From positions 26,855,752 through 26,919,751 of the forward strand of contig NC_134876.1 of assembly GCF_041734735.1 (NCBI RefSeq): a stretch of DNA of 64,000 nucleotides, in the 5' to 3' direction. The notes under the pieces are model-generated. The model did no database searches, was not told the DNA's origin, and saw nothing but the letters and a program-made list of their open reading frames with translations. The DNA is from Babylonia areolata. Lineage: Eukaryota > Mollusca > Gastropoda > Neogastropoda > Buccinidae. Of this stretch, positions 47,596 to 59,389 are shown in pieces. Each line of letters starts with the position of its first letter. Position 1 is the stretch's first letter. Position numbers and translations under genes: made by a program.

Positions 47596-48181
47596 CCTGC
47601 ACACTTGGCCGGTCAAGCCTGAAACACCATTTGAATTATTGATAACATCACTGTTTTCAAAACACAACATATGGACGTGGTTCCAGATACAGTACATAAT
47701 GCAAACAAGTGTACTGTCATCTAAAACTTCAGATCCACTTTCATGAAAAACTTGTGCAAAAGTTTCAAGCTGCTAGTGCCAGTGCATTCTTTGGGTAGGA
47801 TTTTTTCATGTTTTTTTTCTTTCATGTCATCTTTCAGGCAGAAACAGTTAAATCTATTATACATAATGTCCAGTTTCTGAAATGTGCTGTTTAATAGCAA
47901 TAACCGGGCCTAACAAATTTTGTTTACTTAATCATCCAATACACAACAATGAAGTTCATCACCACTCTTGTCAACCCTATTTATGTCCAATTTGAAAACA
48001 AATAAACAACAAATAACAACATTTAAGTATGTTGGATCTTAAGAAAAACAAAACAAAACAAAAAAACAGAAAAAGGGATTATACACTGATTGACAAAGGT
48101 TATATAGAGCATCAAATGAAACAAAAAGAGCAGTCAGATTAGGAAAATTTGCACTATATTGTATATCATTTGAATTATAAT

Positions 48182-48242
<61 letters not shown>

Positions 48243-49260
48243 AGAACCATGTTTGACCAAGTTCCAGTGAGTGCTGAAGGGCATTATAAAGAAAACTGTC
48301 TAAAAACATTTCTTTGAAAATTCTATTTTAAAAATCAATTAATTAAATACATAAATAGCCAAGTCTAAAAGAACCTGTACTAGCATATGTGAAGTATTGC
48401 AAAGGTGCTATTGGTTTTTGCATTGTGTTCTTTCTTATGTATATCTCTATTTTATCTTCCGTTAAAAAGCAGAAACACTCAGGTCTATTTTATTCTTTTT
48501 ACATGTCATCAACTCCAGTTTCTCATGCTTGTGAATCTTTGCTCTTAGGAATCTGAGTTCACTGTGAACTGTTACAGTCATTAATAAGTCTGGTAAATGG
48601 TATCTTGAGTTCAGTATGTTTCTTCAGACAATTGTTCTTAACTCTTTACCTTAAGGGCAGGTTTCCAGCTTGAATGTCATGGAACTTACTATTAATTGAG
48701 TTACATGTCTGAATTACATATCTGTGAGAAGTTCAAGGGAATCAAAACAGTACTTATTGTGTTCAAACTATGTCCACAACTGTTGATGTCACATCCAGAA
48801 CCTATAGTATATTGCTAAAGAATGACTGAAGACCAGAGAATCAATGTTCTTTGTAGTTAACAGATTAGAAAATTTTACTTTATGAACAAAGAGTGTGTGC
48901 TTAAAAATCTTTTGTCAATTTCCTTGATCAGCCGATGCTAGACATTTGTTTTTGATGGCCCAGTGGCGGATGCGACAATAGACATAAAGATGGCTAATTT
49001 CTGAAATGTTGCAGGGTTAAATGATTGATGTTAGTTAACTGTAAGTATAACTGAAGCTCCCCTAAAACCCTCCCACTTTATCTAAAATAAAAGCCTCATG
49101 AATATTTCTTTCTTTTGTTAAACTAACAAATTACTGTCTTGTGTCACATCCACAACTCACTGCTAGGCAAAATTATTTGTTGTATTACCAAAAAACTTTC
49201 AAATTAACTACCTTTTCCCATACTGTTCCACTTACTAGATGAGTTAAGCTCACCATTTAA
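47596..49260. other. AT-rich DNA with CA microsatellite
   Basis: (CA)n at 48185-48241; no other feature seen. Confidence 0.6.
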
Positions 49261-49394
49261 GAAGGAAAAAACAGTGCATCACTGCATGTCAAACTTTTTT
49301 TCATGCTCTGTTGTCCAAATTCTGAGTTCACCTTTTGGCACAGGCTCATATATAATAATAATATGCAGATTCTGTTCAAATGCGTGCGCGCACG

Positions 49395-49450
49395 TGTGTG
49401 TGTGTTTGTGTGTGTGTGAGAGAGAGATAGTGTGTGTGTGCGTGCGTGCA

Positions 49451-49495
<45 letters not shown>
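49395..49495. repeat. GT microsatellites
   Basis: Compound (GT)n runs with a (GA)n step. Confidence 0.9.
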
Positions 49496-49499
<4 letters not shown>

Positions 49500-49684
49500 G
49501 CGTGCATGTGTGAGTATACACAAGTTTTTATATTGATATGCACTTGTATGGATCCTAATTTCTGCTATATCTGTGTTTCTGTATGATTTTCGATTTATGT
49601 TCGTATCTTGTTATGTACTATCCCCCCCCAATATTCCTTGTGACACTGGTACACTTGGTAATAAAGACATATTGTATTTTATTT

Positions 49685-49724
<40 letters not shown>

Positions 49725-49752
49725 ATATTATATGAAAATGTACATATAAGAA

Positions 49753-49788
<36 letters not shown>
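49685..49788. repeat. TC/TA and CA microsatellites
   Basis: (TC)n-(TA)n at 49685-49725, (CA)n at 49755-49788. Confidence 0.9.
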
Positions 49789-49819
49789 TTCTCACTTTCA
49801 CCAAGTAATAGCCACTCAC

Positions 49820-49869
49820 CCACTTAAAAGTTTTTCTAAGCAAATCAATCATACACTCTTCTCGACTGT
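49820..49869 (-). CDS. Candidate upstream MARF1 exon (50 nt)
   Basis: Bounded by a good acceptor (ccgtgttgcag) and a good donor (AAGTGG/gtgagt). In the frame that stays open it reads SREECMIDLLRKTFKW and exits in phase 0, which fits exon 1 of the model. I see no firm similarity to known MARF1 N-termini, which are poorly conserved. It may be a chance pair of splice sites. Confidence 0.3.
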
Positions 49870-50106
49870 CTGCAACACGGGGAAATATGCATTGAGGCAA
49901 AATAAGTTACACAGTATAGTCTAAAGCTCAGCTGAGTCAGACAGAACAATTTCTGCAAGGGCATAAAAATATCATGACAAGTACTACTGTTATTTTGATT
50001 CTATTTTTAAAAATCCTTGATATGTTCATTGATTAATAATTTCCTCTATTTTCAATTTATCAATACATCTTTATGAATATACATGTATTGTCTTTGTGAT
50101 TTACAA

Positions 50107-50245
50107 CATTCCAAGGCCTGATCAGCATGTTGAGTTTATCTGTGAGATCAGGCATCTGCCTTTTTGTTTCTTCTTTTTTTTCCCAGTAGATATCCACGGA
50201 ACAGTCCGCACACTCTGCTACCTCCTTGAAACTGAAACTGGTGAA
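50107..50245 (-). mobile_element. Diverged SINE copy
   Basis: Minus strand: agtttcagtttcaaggaggt, gtgcggactg, ggcagatgcctgatctcaca, aacatgctgatcaggccttg, the same order as the SINE at 51425. Confidence 0.65.
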
Positions 50246-50516
50246 TCCTGAATCACATTTAATGCTGTTAATTGCATAAACAAGAGTGATACATTTCAAT
50301 TTTATCCTATCAAAATGCATCATGTTTTACAATGCATATTAATATTTCACAGTAATAGACTGCTGGAGAGTGCCTAGGGTGACGGCCAAATGGGATCTTG
50401 CACATGTGCATCAAACTTTTTCTCGTAATTGTGAGCAATGCCAAAGGTAATCAACATGGGCTAAAGCAGAAAATGTGCTGTCCTTCATTTCTTCAGTTGG
50501 TAGCCTCCATTGCTAC

Positions 50517-51050
50517 AGCGGGTGCAATAGCCGAGTAGTTAAAGCGTTGGACTTTCAATCTGAGGGTCCTGGGTTTGAATCTTGGTGCACCTGGTGGGTA
50601 AAGGGTGGAGATTTTTCCGGTCTCCCAGGTCAACATATGTGCAGACCTGCTAGTGCCTGAACCCCCTTTGTGTGTATGCGCATGCAGAAGATCAAATTCG
50701 CACATTGAAGATCCTGTAATCCATGTCAGCGTTCGATGGGTTATGGAAACAAGAATATACCCAGCATCCACACCCCCGAAAACAGAGTATGGCTGCCTAC
50801 ATGGCGGGGTAAATCAACAAAAACGGTCATACGTGTGAAATTTACATGTCTAAGTGTGTATGTGTGTGCGCCTGAAATCTGATTGAATGACACAGGAAAC
50901 GAATGATAAGCGCCCAGTGGCAGCCGTCAGTTGGTTCTACCCAGGTAGGCAGCCTGTGGTGCAATGACCCCGTGTTTGAAAAGCACTTAGAGCTTGGTCT
51001 CTGACCGAGGATAGGTGCTATATAAGTATCCACATCAATCAATCAAACTC
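50517..51050 (+). mobile_element. tRNA-derived SINE, about full length
   Basis: tRNA head with A box atagccgagtagttaaagcg and B box gggtttgaatc, then cacctggtgggtaaagggtg, the body with cagcgttcgatgggttatgg, and a 3' end (gaggataggtgctatataag, tatccacatcaatcaatcaa) of the kind shared with LINE tails. This is the best copy in the window. Confidence 0.88.
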
Positions 51051-51279
51051 TGTACAGTAAAATGCCATCATATGCACAATTAAAAACAAATCTGCAGTAA
51101 AACGTTGATAAAAGATGCCTGGTTTTTTTTGCACATTCTGCCCCTCTCGATCGCCCTTGTTGCTTCAAATTTCAGAGAACCAATCAACTTTGAGATCACA
51201 GATCATGTGATACACCTCTATAACTTTATAAGTCATGTAAGCACGGAACTCTCCAGCAGTCTATTACACAATTTGCACA

Positions 51280-51363
51280 AACACACACACACACACACAT
51301 ATGCAGTGATAAACAAGTGCATCATTTTACTTTTAGCAACTGAGCAGCTTTCTGCTGCTGACA

Positions 51364-51401
<38 letters not shown>

Positions 51402-51420
51402 TGACAGTGTGTGTGTGTGT
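51280..51420. repeat. CA/GT microsatellites
   Basis: (CA)n at 51281-51298 and 51365-51400, then (GT)n at 51406-51421: a short inverted pair. Confidence 0.9.
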
Positions 51421-51424
51421 GTTG

Positions 51425-51585
51425 CAGTTTCAGTTCAAATCTTCAATTGCAGTTTCAAGGAGGTCTCAAAGCATGCAGACTGATCCATAGCTACAACTCC
51501 AAGATGCCTGCTGACGCTGACCTTCGCTTCAGCCAAACGCGCTGATCTGGCTTTTAAAGCCAACCCATGAAAATAAGCTTCTGTT
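51425..51585 (+). mobile_element. SINE copy
   Basis: tgcagtttcaaggaggtctc, aaagcatgcagactgatcca, gcctgctgacgctgaccttc, gccaaacgcgctgatctggc. Confidence 0.75.
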
Positions 51586-52254
51586 ACATGTTTGTTTGGC
51601 TGGCCAGCTGCTTTACAAGCTGCACGCAGACTAAAAACGCTCAGGGCAAAAGTGTTACAGTGATGTGGTGAAACGCGTTTTGCAACAGATCTACTCAACT
51701 AGAAAGCCCAAACATGTCAAAAACTAACAGGGCCAGCCGAATCTGAATGAAAAACAAAAAAACAACAAAATGTGAATGCGGTGTTTGTGGCACTGTTGTG
51801 TTCCCAGACCACAAACTGACAATCACAATGTGACAAACTGACAAAGGATACATCGATGAGACAAGAAAGCCTGTTCTGGAACATGTGGTAACATGGAAAA
51901 CTATTGACAAAGAATCAAATATCATTTATGATATGAAAATAAAACTATACAAAAATTGTTTGTACCTAGAAATCCTTTCCTCTCCACTCATGTTCATCCG
52001 AAGTCCATCCGAAATTCGAAATTCTCCTGCTGGCCCCAGTCGAAATATCACCGGAAACTCTCAACCGGAAATGAACCGCTCTTCTGTTTTCTTCAATTTG
52101 GTCAGCCGTCATCATTGACTATTGTTGACCTGTGTGCGCAGAGGCGTAAGATAAAGCATAAAAATAAGTCTGTTTGGGGCAACAAAAGGATAGAACAAAC
52201 ATGACATGACACCAGCGACGCAGACAGGCCAAGATAGATTCGTGATATCTACCC

Positions 52255-52564
52255 GACTAGCGTAGATTCGTGATATCAACCCGACTAGCGGTAGCCACTG
52301 GAGCCCATATTGTCATTGGCGGGGATTTCAACTTCCCAGCCATGGACTGGGTCAATGTCAGACTGAAGTTCACCTCCAGGTACCGAACGCTCCACCACAA
52401 GTTCATAGACACCATCCAAGACCTCGGCCTGGAACAGATGTTGACCTTTCCCACAAGAGGAGACTGAACACACCCTTGATCTGTTCCTTACACTCGGCTT
52501 TTGAGGGACACATTCCAGTCACCACTCTCCGACCGAACGGAAGAACAGCAAGCCATGGGTGGAT
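52255..52564 (+). mobile_element. LINE endonuclease fragment, interrupted by a SINE
   Basis: HIVIGGDFNFPAMDW, then LEQMLTFPTRGD and, after a frame change, NTLDLFLT. The GGDFN and TLDL-type motifs are those of the apurinic-like endonuclease of CR1/Jockey LINEs. It is likely the 5' half of the RT fragment at 53270. Confidence 0.75.
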
Positions 52565-52925
52565 TACAGTTTCAGTTTCAGTAGCTCAAGGAGGCGTCAC
52601 TGCGTTCGGACAAATCCATATACGCTACACCACATCTGCCAAGCAGATGCCTGACCAGCAGCGTAACCCAACGCGCTTTGTCGGACCTTGAGAAAAAAAA
52701 AGGATAAATAAATAAATAATAATATTATAATTTTAAATAAATAAATAATAATAATAATGAAAATAAATAAATAGATAAATAAATAAATAAAATAAATTAA
52801 TAAATAAAAGACAACAATGATGATAAATAAGCAAATAAATGTAAAAAAAAATTCACACAGACACACACATATGCATAACAGATATGCACCAAACATGCAG
52901 TTTCACAGATTTGAAAGCACAGTCA
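52565..52925 (+). mobile_element. SINE with internal AT-rich block
   Basis: gtttcagtttcagtagctca, aggaggcgtcactgcgttcg, ctgccaagcagatgcctgac, cagcgtaacccaacgcgctt, then (AAATA)n, ending catatgcataacagatatgc. Same as 8810-9190 in reverse. Confidence 0.87.
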
Positions 52926-52959
52926 AATACACATAAACGTACATGAGCCCCAACACACA

Positions 52960-53230
52960 CACACACACACCTTACCCTGCACCCCCTCTACCCTCCTCCA
53001 CACACTCATTTCTAGGCTACGTATCGCAGCTTCCACGGCACACAGAGGCACACTATCTTGTAAAAGCATACACACATACGCCCATATCCCCCACACACAT
53101 ATATACAAAGATGTATATATGCACACCCGCACGTTCCAATATTCCGTTGCTCCCACAGTGTAGGCATGCATAGACACACATACCTCATCCTCTTCCACTC
53201 CCCCAAACACACACACACACACACACACAT
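52960..53230. repeat. CA-rich low-complexity DNA between LINE halves
   Basis: (CA)n at 52952-52971 and 53205-53230. Open minus-strand frames here are not coding. Confidence 0.7.
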
Positions 53231-53269
53231 ACGCACGTGCACAGAACTTTCCTGACACTTGTGTACACT

Positions 53270-54235
53270 TACACTTGCAGATGAAATTGCCCCAGCTCTA
53301 CCGCTTCTCTTTCAGTCCTCTATCAACACAGGCATTGTTCCTAAAGACTGGAAAAAGGCAAGTGTCTCACCTGTGTTCAAGAAGGGTGAACGATACAAGC
53401 CTGAAAACTATCGACCCATCTCCCTCACGAGTGTCCCGTGCAAAATCCTAGAGCATATTGTGGTAAGCACAATCATGGGATTTGCAGAGGCAAACAACAT
53501 CCTGCGCAAGGAACAGCACGGTTTCCGGTCTTGTGAATGCCAACTGCTGGGGCTTGCGGACGAGCTATCCTACAACATGGAGAAGGGGAAACAGTCAGAC
53601 GTCTTGGTGATGGATTTCTCTAAAGCCTATGACAAGGTCTGCCACTCCCTTCTAATCCACAAGCTCCAACATTATGGGATCACTGGCCAGGTTCATGAAC
53701 GGATCAAGAACTTCCTGGCAAACCGACAGAAAGCGGTGGTTGTTGATAGAGCTTCTTCAGAGGCTGTCCCAGTAGAGTCAGGAGTCCCCCAGGGATCAGT
53801 CCTGGGCCCAACCCTTTTTCTCCTCTACATGAATGACCTCCCTGAACAACTCTCCTCCACAACATGGCTTTTTGCAGACGACACTCTCTGCCACAGAACC
53901 ATAACTTCCCCCAAGTCCAAAGGAAGCTACAACAGGACCTGGACCACATGGCAGATTGGGAAACAAAATAGAAGATATCTTTCCACCCAGACAAGTGCCA
54001 TGCCCTCCATGTATCCAGGAAGAGAAACACACTCACTGGCATGTACCATCTCCATGTCCAGAACCTCAAAAAAGTAACAAAGTACCTGGGGGTCACCATC
54101 TCCCAAGATCTCAGTTGGGACACCCATATCTCAAATACAACAAATAGGGCAAACAAGACCTTAGGATTTCTCAGGCGGAACCTAAGAGTGGGCTCCATCG
54201 ACATCAAAGAAACAGCCTACAAGGGTTAGGCAAGA
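53270..54235 (+). mobile_element. CR1/Jockey-type LINE reverse transcriptase fragment
   Basis: Open RT frame: NTGIVPKDWKKASVSPVFKK, ENYRPISLTSVPCKILEHIV, KEQHGFRSCECQLLG, VLVMDFSKAYDKVCHSLLIH, GVPQGSVLGPTLFLLYMNDL and WLFADDTL (catalytic FADD). The frame changes near 53895, after which HVQNLKKVTKYLGVTISQDL and NKTLGFLRRNLRVGS give the thumb. The 3' end is missing. Confidence 0.92.
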
Positions 54236-54399
54236 TTCCTCCGAGTTATCAGTGTCCATCTCCTTAGTCACTCAAGATGCATGGCATTTTCCTAACATTA
54301 TGCCCTCATTAAAACAAGCGCCAAACTGACTCGTTCGATGAAACACTTTCTCGCAGAGGTGCAGACAGCGCATTGGGAAAACGATCCCAGCCGTGCACA

Positions 54400-54985
54400 A
54401 AAACATCAAAATTATATTTAAAAAAAAAAAAAAAAAATCTTGAAAAAAAAGAAGCAACCCGCCCTTTTAAAAAGAAAGACTGAGATCGGGGGGGGGGGGG
54501 AAAGAAAGAAAAAAAGATCGTAGTGGTCTCCGCGAATACATTGTGGACCAGAACAGCACTAGCAGTCTTTTGACTTTTGATGGGATAGGCTACGTTGAGG
54601 CTAGTCGGCTATATATAGGCCTACGTAACGGTAATGTCAACGGATCACAGCATTGAACATCTTTTAACCACTGAACAACGACTACTGCCGGACATCTGTC
54701 CAGAACAACTTGACCTAAAGGGCGTATCGCCGATAGGTCGTTAAACTCAACTCTACGGAAATGTCATCAACACTCCCCAGCACGCCAACGGCCAGGACAC
54801 AGCGAAGACCTCTCTCAGACCGCCAGCCAGGACTGCATCCCCACAGGACAACAGGACCAACGCCTCGACCACACCACCCTTCACGGAACAGAACACAGCC
54901 ATGAACAACTTGACCTTAAGGGCGAAATGTCAATAGGTCGTTAATTAAACTCACCCCTACGGCTGGGGAGGTCAGTCATCGACAC
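54400..54985. other. Unassigned GC-balanced DNA with a repeated motif
   Basis: A-rich then G-run at 54489-54501. The motif aacttgacctaaagggcgta and aacttgaccttaagggcgaa, each followed by taggtcgtta, occurs at 54698 and 54906, so a 208-bp segment may be duplicated or this is a dispersed repeat. Confidence 0.5.
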
Positions 54986-55560
54986 GTTGTTCAGGGCTGG
55001 GTTCTCGGCGACCACTATTGCTGTTTTCGACACGATGTTCAAAGCTGGGTTCTCAGCGAGCACAAAAGCTGTATTCGACACGTTGTTCAGGGATGGGTTC
55101 TCGGCGAGCACTATAGCTGTATTCGACACATTGTTTAGAGCTGGGTTCTCGGCGAGCCGGGTACTGGCTGTCATCGACACGTTGTTCAGAGGTGGGTTCT
55201 CGCCGAGCGCTAGCTGTCATCGACACGTTGTTCAGAGGTGGGTTCTCGCCGTGGGTTCTCGCCGAGCGCTAGCTGTCATCGACACGTTGTTCAGAGGTGG
55301 GTTCTCGCCGAGCGCTAGCTGTCATCGACACGTTGTTCAGAGGTGGGTTCTCGCCGAGCACTAGCTGTCATCGACGCGTTGTTCAGAGCTGGGTTCTCGG
55401 CGTACACTAGATGTCGTCGACACGATGTTCAGAGCGGAGAGCACTATCGGCATGGGTTAGCTGTCATCGACATATTAATTGTTCTGAGCTGGGTTCTCGG
55501 CGAGCACTAGTTGTCACTCATCGACACGTTGTTCAGGACTGTTGTTCGGCGCAGTATGCA
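54985..55560. repeat. About 54-bp minisatellite, about 11 units
   Basis: Unit gacacgttgttcagagctgg, gttctcggcgagcactagct, gtcatc. The ORF through it reads DTLFRAGFSAS repeats; I take it as non-coding. Confidence 0.92.
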
Positions 55561-55854
55561 CTAGCTATCATTGACTCTCAATATTCAGTTTACTAGTGGA
55601 GGAAGAGTTGGTTGGGTTTGGGGTTTGCAATGCCTGACACCGTCTCAGTCCTGAAGGTGCCTGTGGAATCAACAGGACAGACTGAGAATGACCATGATTT
55701 AGAATTCAATGCGGTTAATGGAAGGTGCAAAGACTCGGCAAGAGAAATCAGAAAATTATCCATGATTATTCCATGCGCGGAACACACACACACACAAAGG
55801 AAAAAAAAAGGCAAGAGTCATATACATATATACATTTTTTATTTTTTTTTTAGG

Positions 55855-56215
55855 AAACAGTGCAGAAAAAGACCAGGGAGTCAATAGAAATGGTACGTGA
55901 TCTGAAGTTCTCGAAGCACATAGAAATCCAGGTGAACAAAGCAAATAAAATGTTCGGCCTCATTGAGAGATCGTATGAGTATCTTGATGCTGACACCATG
56001 AGACTTTCAAGTTGTTCAGTGCCTTAGTAAGGCTTCATCATGAGGCCGTATCTAGATTGAATCTATCTAGAATATGCAAATTGAGTTTGGAGCCCCCCAC
56101 CTCTTCAAAAAAGAAGAAAAAAAAGAAAAGAAAAAAAGAGTTGAAAATGTCTTGAGAAGAGCTACAAAATGTGTTCAGGATCACAAGTCAAGGTGCAACT
56201 GAAAATAATAAAACT
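55855..56215 (+). mobile_element. LINE RT C-terminal (thumb) fragment
   Basis: VRDLKFSKHIEIQVNKANKM, FGLIERSYEYLDADTMRL, then after frame changes RPYLD and EYAN-VWSP. This is the region after the FADD box in CR1/Jockey-like elements. The preceding frame 55612-55800 is not recognised. Confidence 0.75.
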
Positions 56216-56269
56216 GGCTATGAGTTTAAAAAAAAATTGATGTAGAACTAGATTGCTCGAGCACGTCGA

Positions 56270-56490
56270 TTAGCACTGCAGCCGGCCTTGAGGACTTGTT
56301 CCAGTCGTCTTTGGAGACCATCCCTATGCCGATCTGTCCTTTGACCCAGAGAGTGAAGATGTAACTTGGGCGAAAACACTTTCCTCTATGATTAAACCCT
56401 TGCCCAGGTATAGTCGGGACAGCTGTAGCCTCCTCTACTGTTTTGATCGTTATAGTCGGACACGGCTGACTATCATACAACAACAACAAC
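56270..56490 (+). mobile_element. Interspersed repeat, source of the 31-bp unit
   Basis: gggcgaaaacactttcctct, gattaaacccttgcccaggt, atagtcgggacagctgtagc, ctcctctactgttttgatcg, ttatagtcgg. Related to 23880-24056. Confidence 0.55.
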
Positions 56491-56574
56491 ACACACACAC
56501 ATACACACACACCTCTTACTAAAAGCCTGAGCCCCCAGTGTGTGAAATTAAATTATTTTATATCTACTGTCTCT

Positions 56575-56830
56575 CAGTTTAACAAGCACTGGTGCACCAC
56601 AAGGCACAGTGCTCTCACCATTTCTGTTTACCTTGCTGAATGCAGAAGTTTGGTATCAACTCCATCGTGTCCACCCGGATGTTTCCAGACTGACAAGACT
56701 GATTACTGATGACGATGACTCTGAATGCTGGAGAGATGTTGACAGATTTGTGAACTAGTGTGATGAAACTTAACTTGAACTGAATGCTGGCAAAGCAAAG
56801 AGCTTGTAACTGAATTCAGAAGAGAGAGAA
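56575..56830 (+). mobile_element. LINE RT fragment, second family
   Basis: STGAPQGTVLSPFLFTLLNA, then DDDSECWRDVDRFVN and LELNAGKAKSL. The APQGTVLSPFLFT motif is RT box 4 of an L2/Rex-like LINE; the FADD box is deleted or mutated. Confidence 0.75.
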
Positions 56831-56934
56831 AAAAAATCATGTTTAAGAGAGAATACGCTGCGGACACTAAATATCAACCCCAATCACAAAAAACAAACAA
56901 AAACAAAACAACAATAATAATAATAACGTATGCC

Positions 56935-57130
56935 AGCTTACGGCATTACGTTAGATATCTTTTAATCTGCTTGTTAATTAACAACTCCGAATTAACGTTG
57001 TACTGACATAGATCTATAACTTACAAGATGAAAGTGACTGAGTCCTTGTGCATCTCATTACATTAGATATATTTTAATCCGGTTGCTAATTGATAGACAA
57101 CTCCGAATTTGTCAACGTTGTATATAAATC
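56935..57130. repeat. Two diverged tandem copies of about 120 bp
   Basis: cattacgttagatatctttt-aatctgc at 56943 and cattacattagatatatttt-aatccgg at 57057, both followed by ttaatt...caactccgaatt. Confidence 0.8.
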
Positions 57131-57221
57131 AACAAGACATAAGCACGAATGCGCAAATGTGTCTGTCTGCTTGTGATTTGAGGAAGTTGTAATGAGACAA
57201 AATGGGGGTCCATGTCATTGC

Positions 57222-57540
57222 GTCGACAGCTCATTGCGTCGACAGCAAACAAATAATAAAGAACGGGGGGAAAAAACTAGTGCACATACGATGGAAGGTT
57301 TACGCGTTAAAAGTGTGTGTGTGTGTGTGTGCGTCTCTCTCTGTCTCTGTCTGTCTGTCTCTGTCTCTCTCTGTCTGTCTCTCTCTCTCCCTCCTCCCTC
57401 CCCCCCTTCTCTCTCATCTCTTTCGTGTGTACGTGTGTGTGTGTGTGTGTGTGACCGTGCCGATATTGTTATTGTATTCTGAAAAATGTTTTACCGATCC
57501 TAAAATGTGTATGAGCTGTCGACGCAATGAGCTGTCGACT
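57222..57540. repeat. 25-bp perfect inverted repeat enclosing microsatellites
   Basis: gtcgacagctcattgcgtcg-acagc at 57222-57246 has its reverse complement at 57516-57540. The arms are themselves a doubled cattgcgtcgacagct. Between them are (GT)n, (TCTG)n and (TC)n. It may be a foldback or MITE-like element; no target duplication was identified. Confidence 0.8.
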
Positions 57541-57547
57541 TTACGGG

Positions 57548-57784
57548 TACCTCCCCAAAATGGGAGACAGTCCCTTTGTGGTGGCGATGAACACTGACAA
57601 TTCCGAACAGTCAGCAGCAAAGCAGTCTTGTCAGTTGTCAGTTGACATCATATCTGACGTCATAGAGATCACAAAGCCTTCCAGAAAGGTTACACGAGAA
57701 TTTGGGGCAGCAGAAGAGCGGCAGATTTGTAGAAAATCACGATGGAAAAAGAAAAAAAAGTTTTTGTATGAACATGTTGACTTG
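57548..57784 (+). other. Unrecognised open frame before the 85-bp array
   Basis: A 79-residue stretch starting MGDSPFVVAMNTDNSEQSAA and ending in a basic run (RKSRWKKKKKFLYEHV). Composition is plausible for protein but I know no homologue, and no clear donor ends it. It could be a first exon of a divergent gene or chance. Confidence 0.25.
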
Positions 57785-58205
57785 AGTGGACCTTCAAGTG
57801 AAGTCAAGAGTGGGTTGGTCCTTGCCCAGTGTCTGTGCTGCACACCAGTGTCCCTGTATCCCTGTGGACCTTCAAGTGGAGTCAAGAGTGGGTTGGTTCT
57901 TGTTCACCCAGTGTCTGTGCTGCACACCAGTGTCCCTGTATCCCTGTGGACCTTCAAGTGCAGTCAAGAGTGGGTTGGTTCTTGTTCACCCAGTGTCTGT
58001 GCTGCACACCAGTGTCCGTGTGTCCGTGTGGACCTTCAAGTGGAGTCAAGAGTGGGTTGGTTCTTGTTCACCCAGTGTCTGTGCTGCACACCAGTGTCCG
58101 TGTGTCCGTGTGGACCTTCAAGTGGAGTCAAGAGTGGGTTGGTTCTTGTTCACCCAGTGTCTGTGTTGCACACCAGTGTCCCTGTGTCCGTGTGGACCCA
58201 GGCTG
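57785..58205. repeat. 85-89-bp minisatellite, about 5 units
   Basis: Unit ggaccttcaagtggagtcaa, gagtgggttggttcttgttc, acccagtgtctgtgctgcac, accagtgtccgtgtgtccgt. The plus-strand frames through it are artefacts. Confidence 0.95.
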
Positions 58206-58259
58206 GAAGCTAGCTGAAACAGGTGGTGCCACTTGTCGACAGGTGCCAGAGCAATAGTC

Positions 58260-59385
58260 CTCAAGGCCGCGCAGGTTACCGTGCACCCCCCCCCCCCCCC
58301 CAGGAATGATGCAGACTAGTCTAAAAATGTTCTTCCGGGTCTGCTGAACTCATTTTTACATATTCCCAAGAATGAAATTGGGACGCACTCAGAGTTTCTG
58401 CCCTTGGCACAAGTGTACTTCTCGCAACTCGGTCAATGAAATGAAGACAAGTTCAACTTTAAACCTCTATAAATCACATTTATATAAAAGGAAACCACCA
58501 CATATTATATGTTTTCGTTTGTAATAGGGTCATTTCTATACGAACAAATATCCTGAATTGAAATACTTCCATTCATTCTTTCACAATGAAGTCTTGTATT
58601 AGCCTTCGATTTTATCTTCGACGAATTAACGAAAAAATATCCTGCCGTTTTATTTCATCACTTCAGTATCACTCTTTCCGAAATCTTTTTTATACAGAAA
58701 CCTGCAGGGGTCTTCTAGGAATTATTTCAGTACATTTTTATGAACATTTGACCATTTGGGGAGTCACACTGGTCGAGTTGCTTCCCCTACCCTCAAAATG
58801 CTGTTTTGCCAGGAATCGCCTTTAAGTCGCAAAATCTTGAAGGTTTTTTGGCTAACATTTACATATGCCATGTTCTCCCGCTTCAGGAAGCAATAAATAC
58901 TTATTTGAAGAATTTTCGTTCAAAACACATTGTATATATTGTGCAAATAAGCGATATTAGTCAGGAAAATGAAGTTTACCCACCGAGCACCTACCACCTC
59001 CCCCTGAACACTCATAGGAATAGAGCAGACTGGTTTTAAACATAATTTGAGTGTTCTGTGATGATTTTACCATTGTTTTCCACACGATGCCACACGAGGT
59101 AATTGTGAGGACATTGTGGGGCCAACCTGATGTTTATGAAAATAACAAGATTTTGTCTAAGTCTCCTATCCTCAAACAGCAAATTATTTCAAGAATGTGA
59201 TTTTATGGGCCCGATAATTTTATAGTGTGCTCTTGTTTGCTGTTGATGATTAATTAGTGGACAGTTTGGGGTATCATGATTTCACATTTACATGTATGTT
59301 GTGTATCTGTTATATTGAGCCTGGTTGTGGTAAATTAGATGGAAGAAATGGCGTAAAGAAAAAGCAAATTTGTATCTGTATTTGT
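58260..59385. other. Unassigned DNA
   Basis: A C-run at 58288-58301; the rest is non-repetitive and AT-rich. Short plus-strand frames (58586-58825, 58806-59039) have no recognisable motif. Confidence 0.5.
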
Positions 59386-59389
59386 TGTA

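Noticed and set aside
50060-50323. MARF1 exon from the open minus-strand frame
   Set aside because: The frame coincides with a diverged SINE copy; its gtttcaaggagg start matches the SINE family.
50517-50590. tRNA gene
   Set aside because: A and B boxes are those of a SINE head; the acceptor stem does not close and the SINE body follows.
54941-55364. Repeat protein DTLFRAGFSAS
   Set aside because: 54-bp array; open on both strands, so the frame carries no evidence of selection.
57527-58257. Coding gene of 228 aa on the plus strand
   Set aside because: The second half is an 85-89-bp array open in several frames; only the first 79 codons could be real and have no recognised relative.
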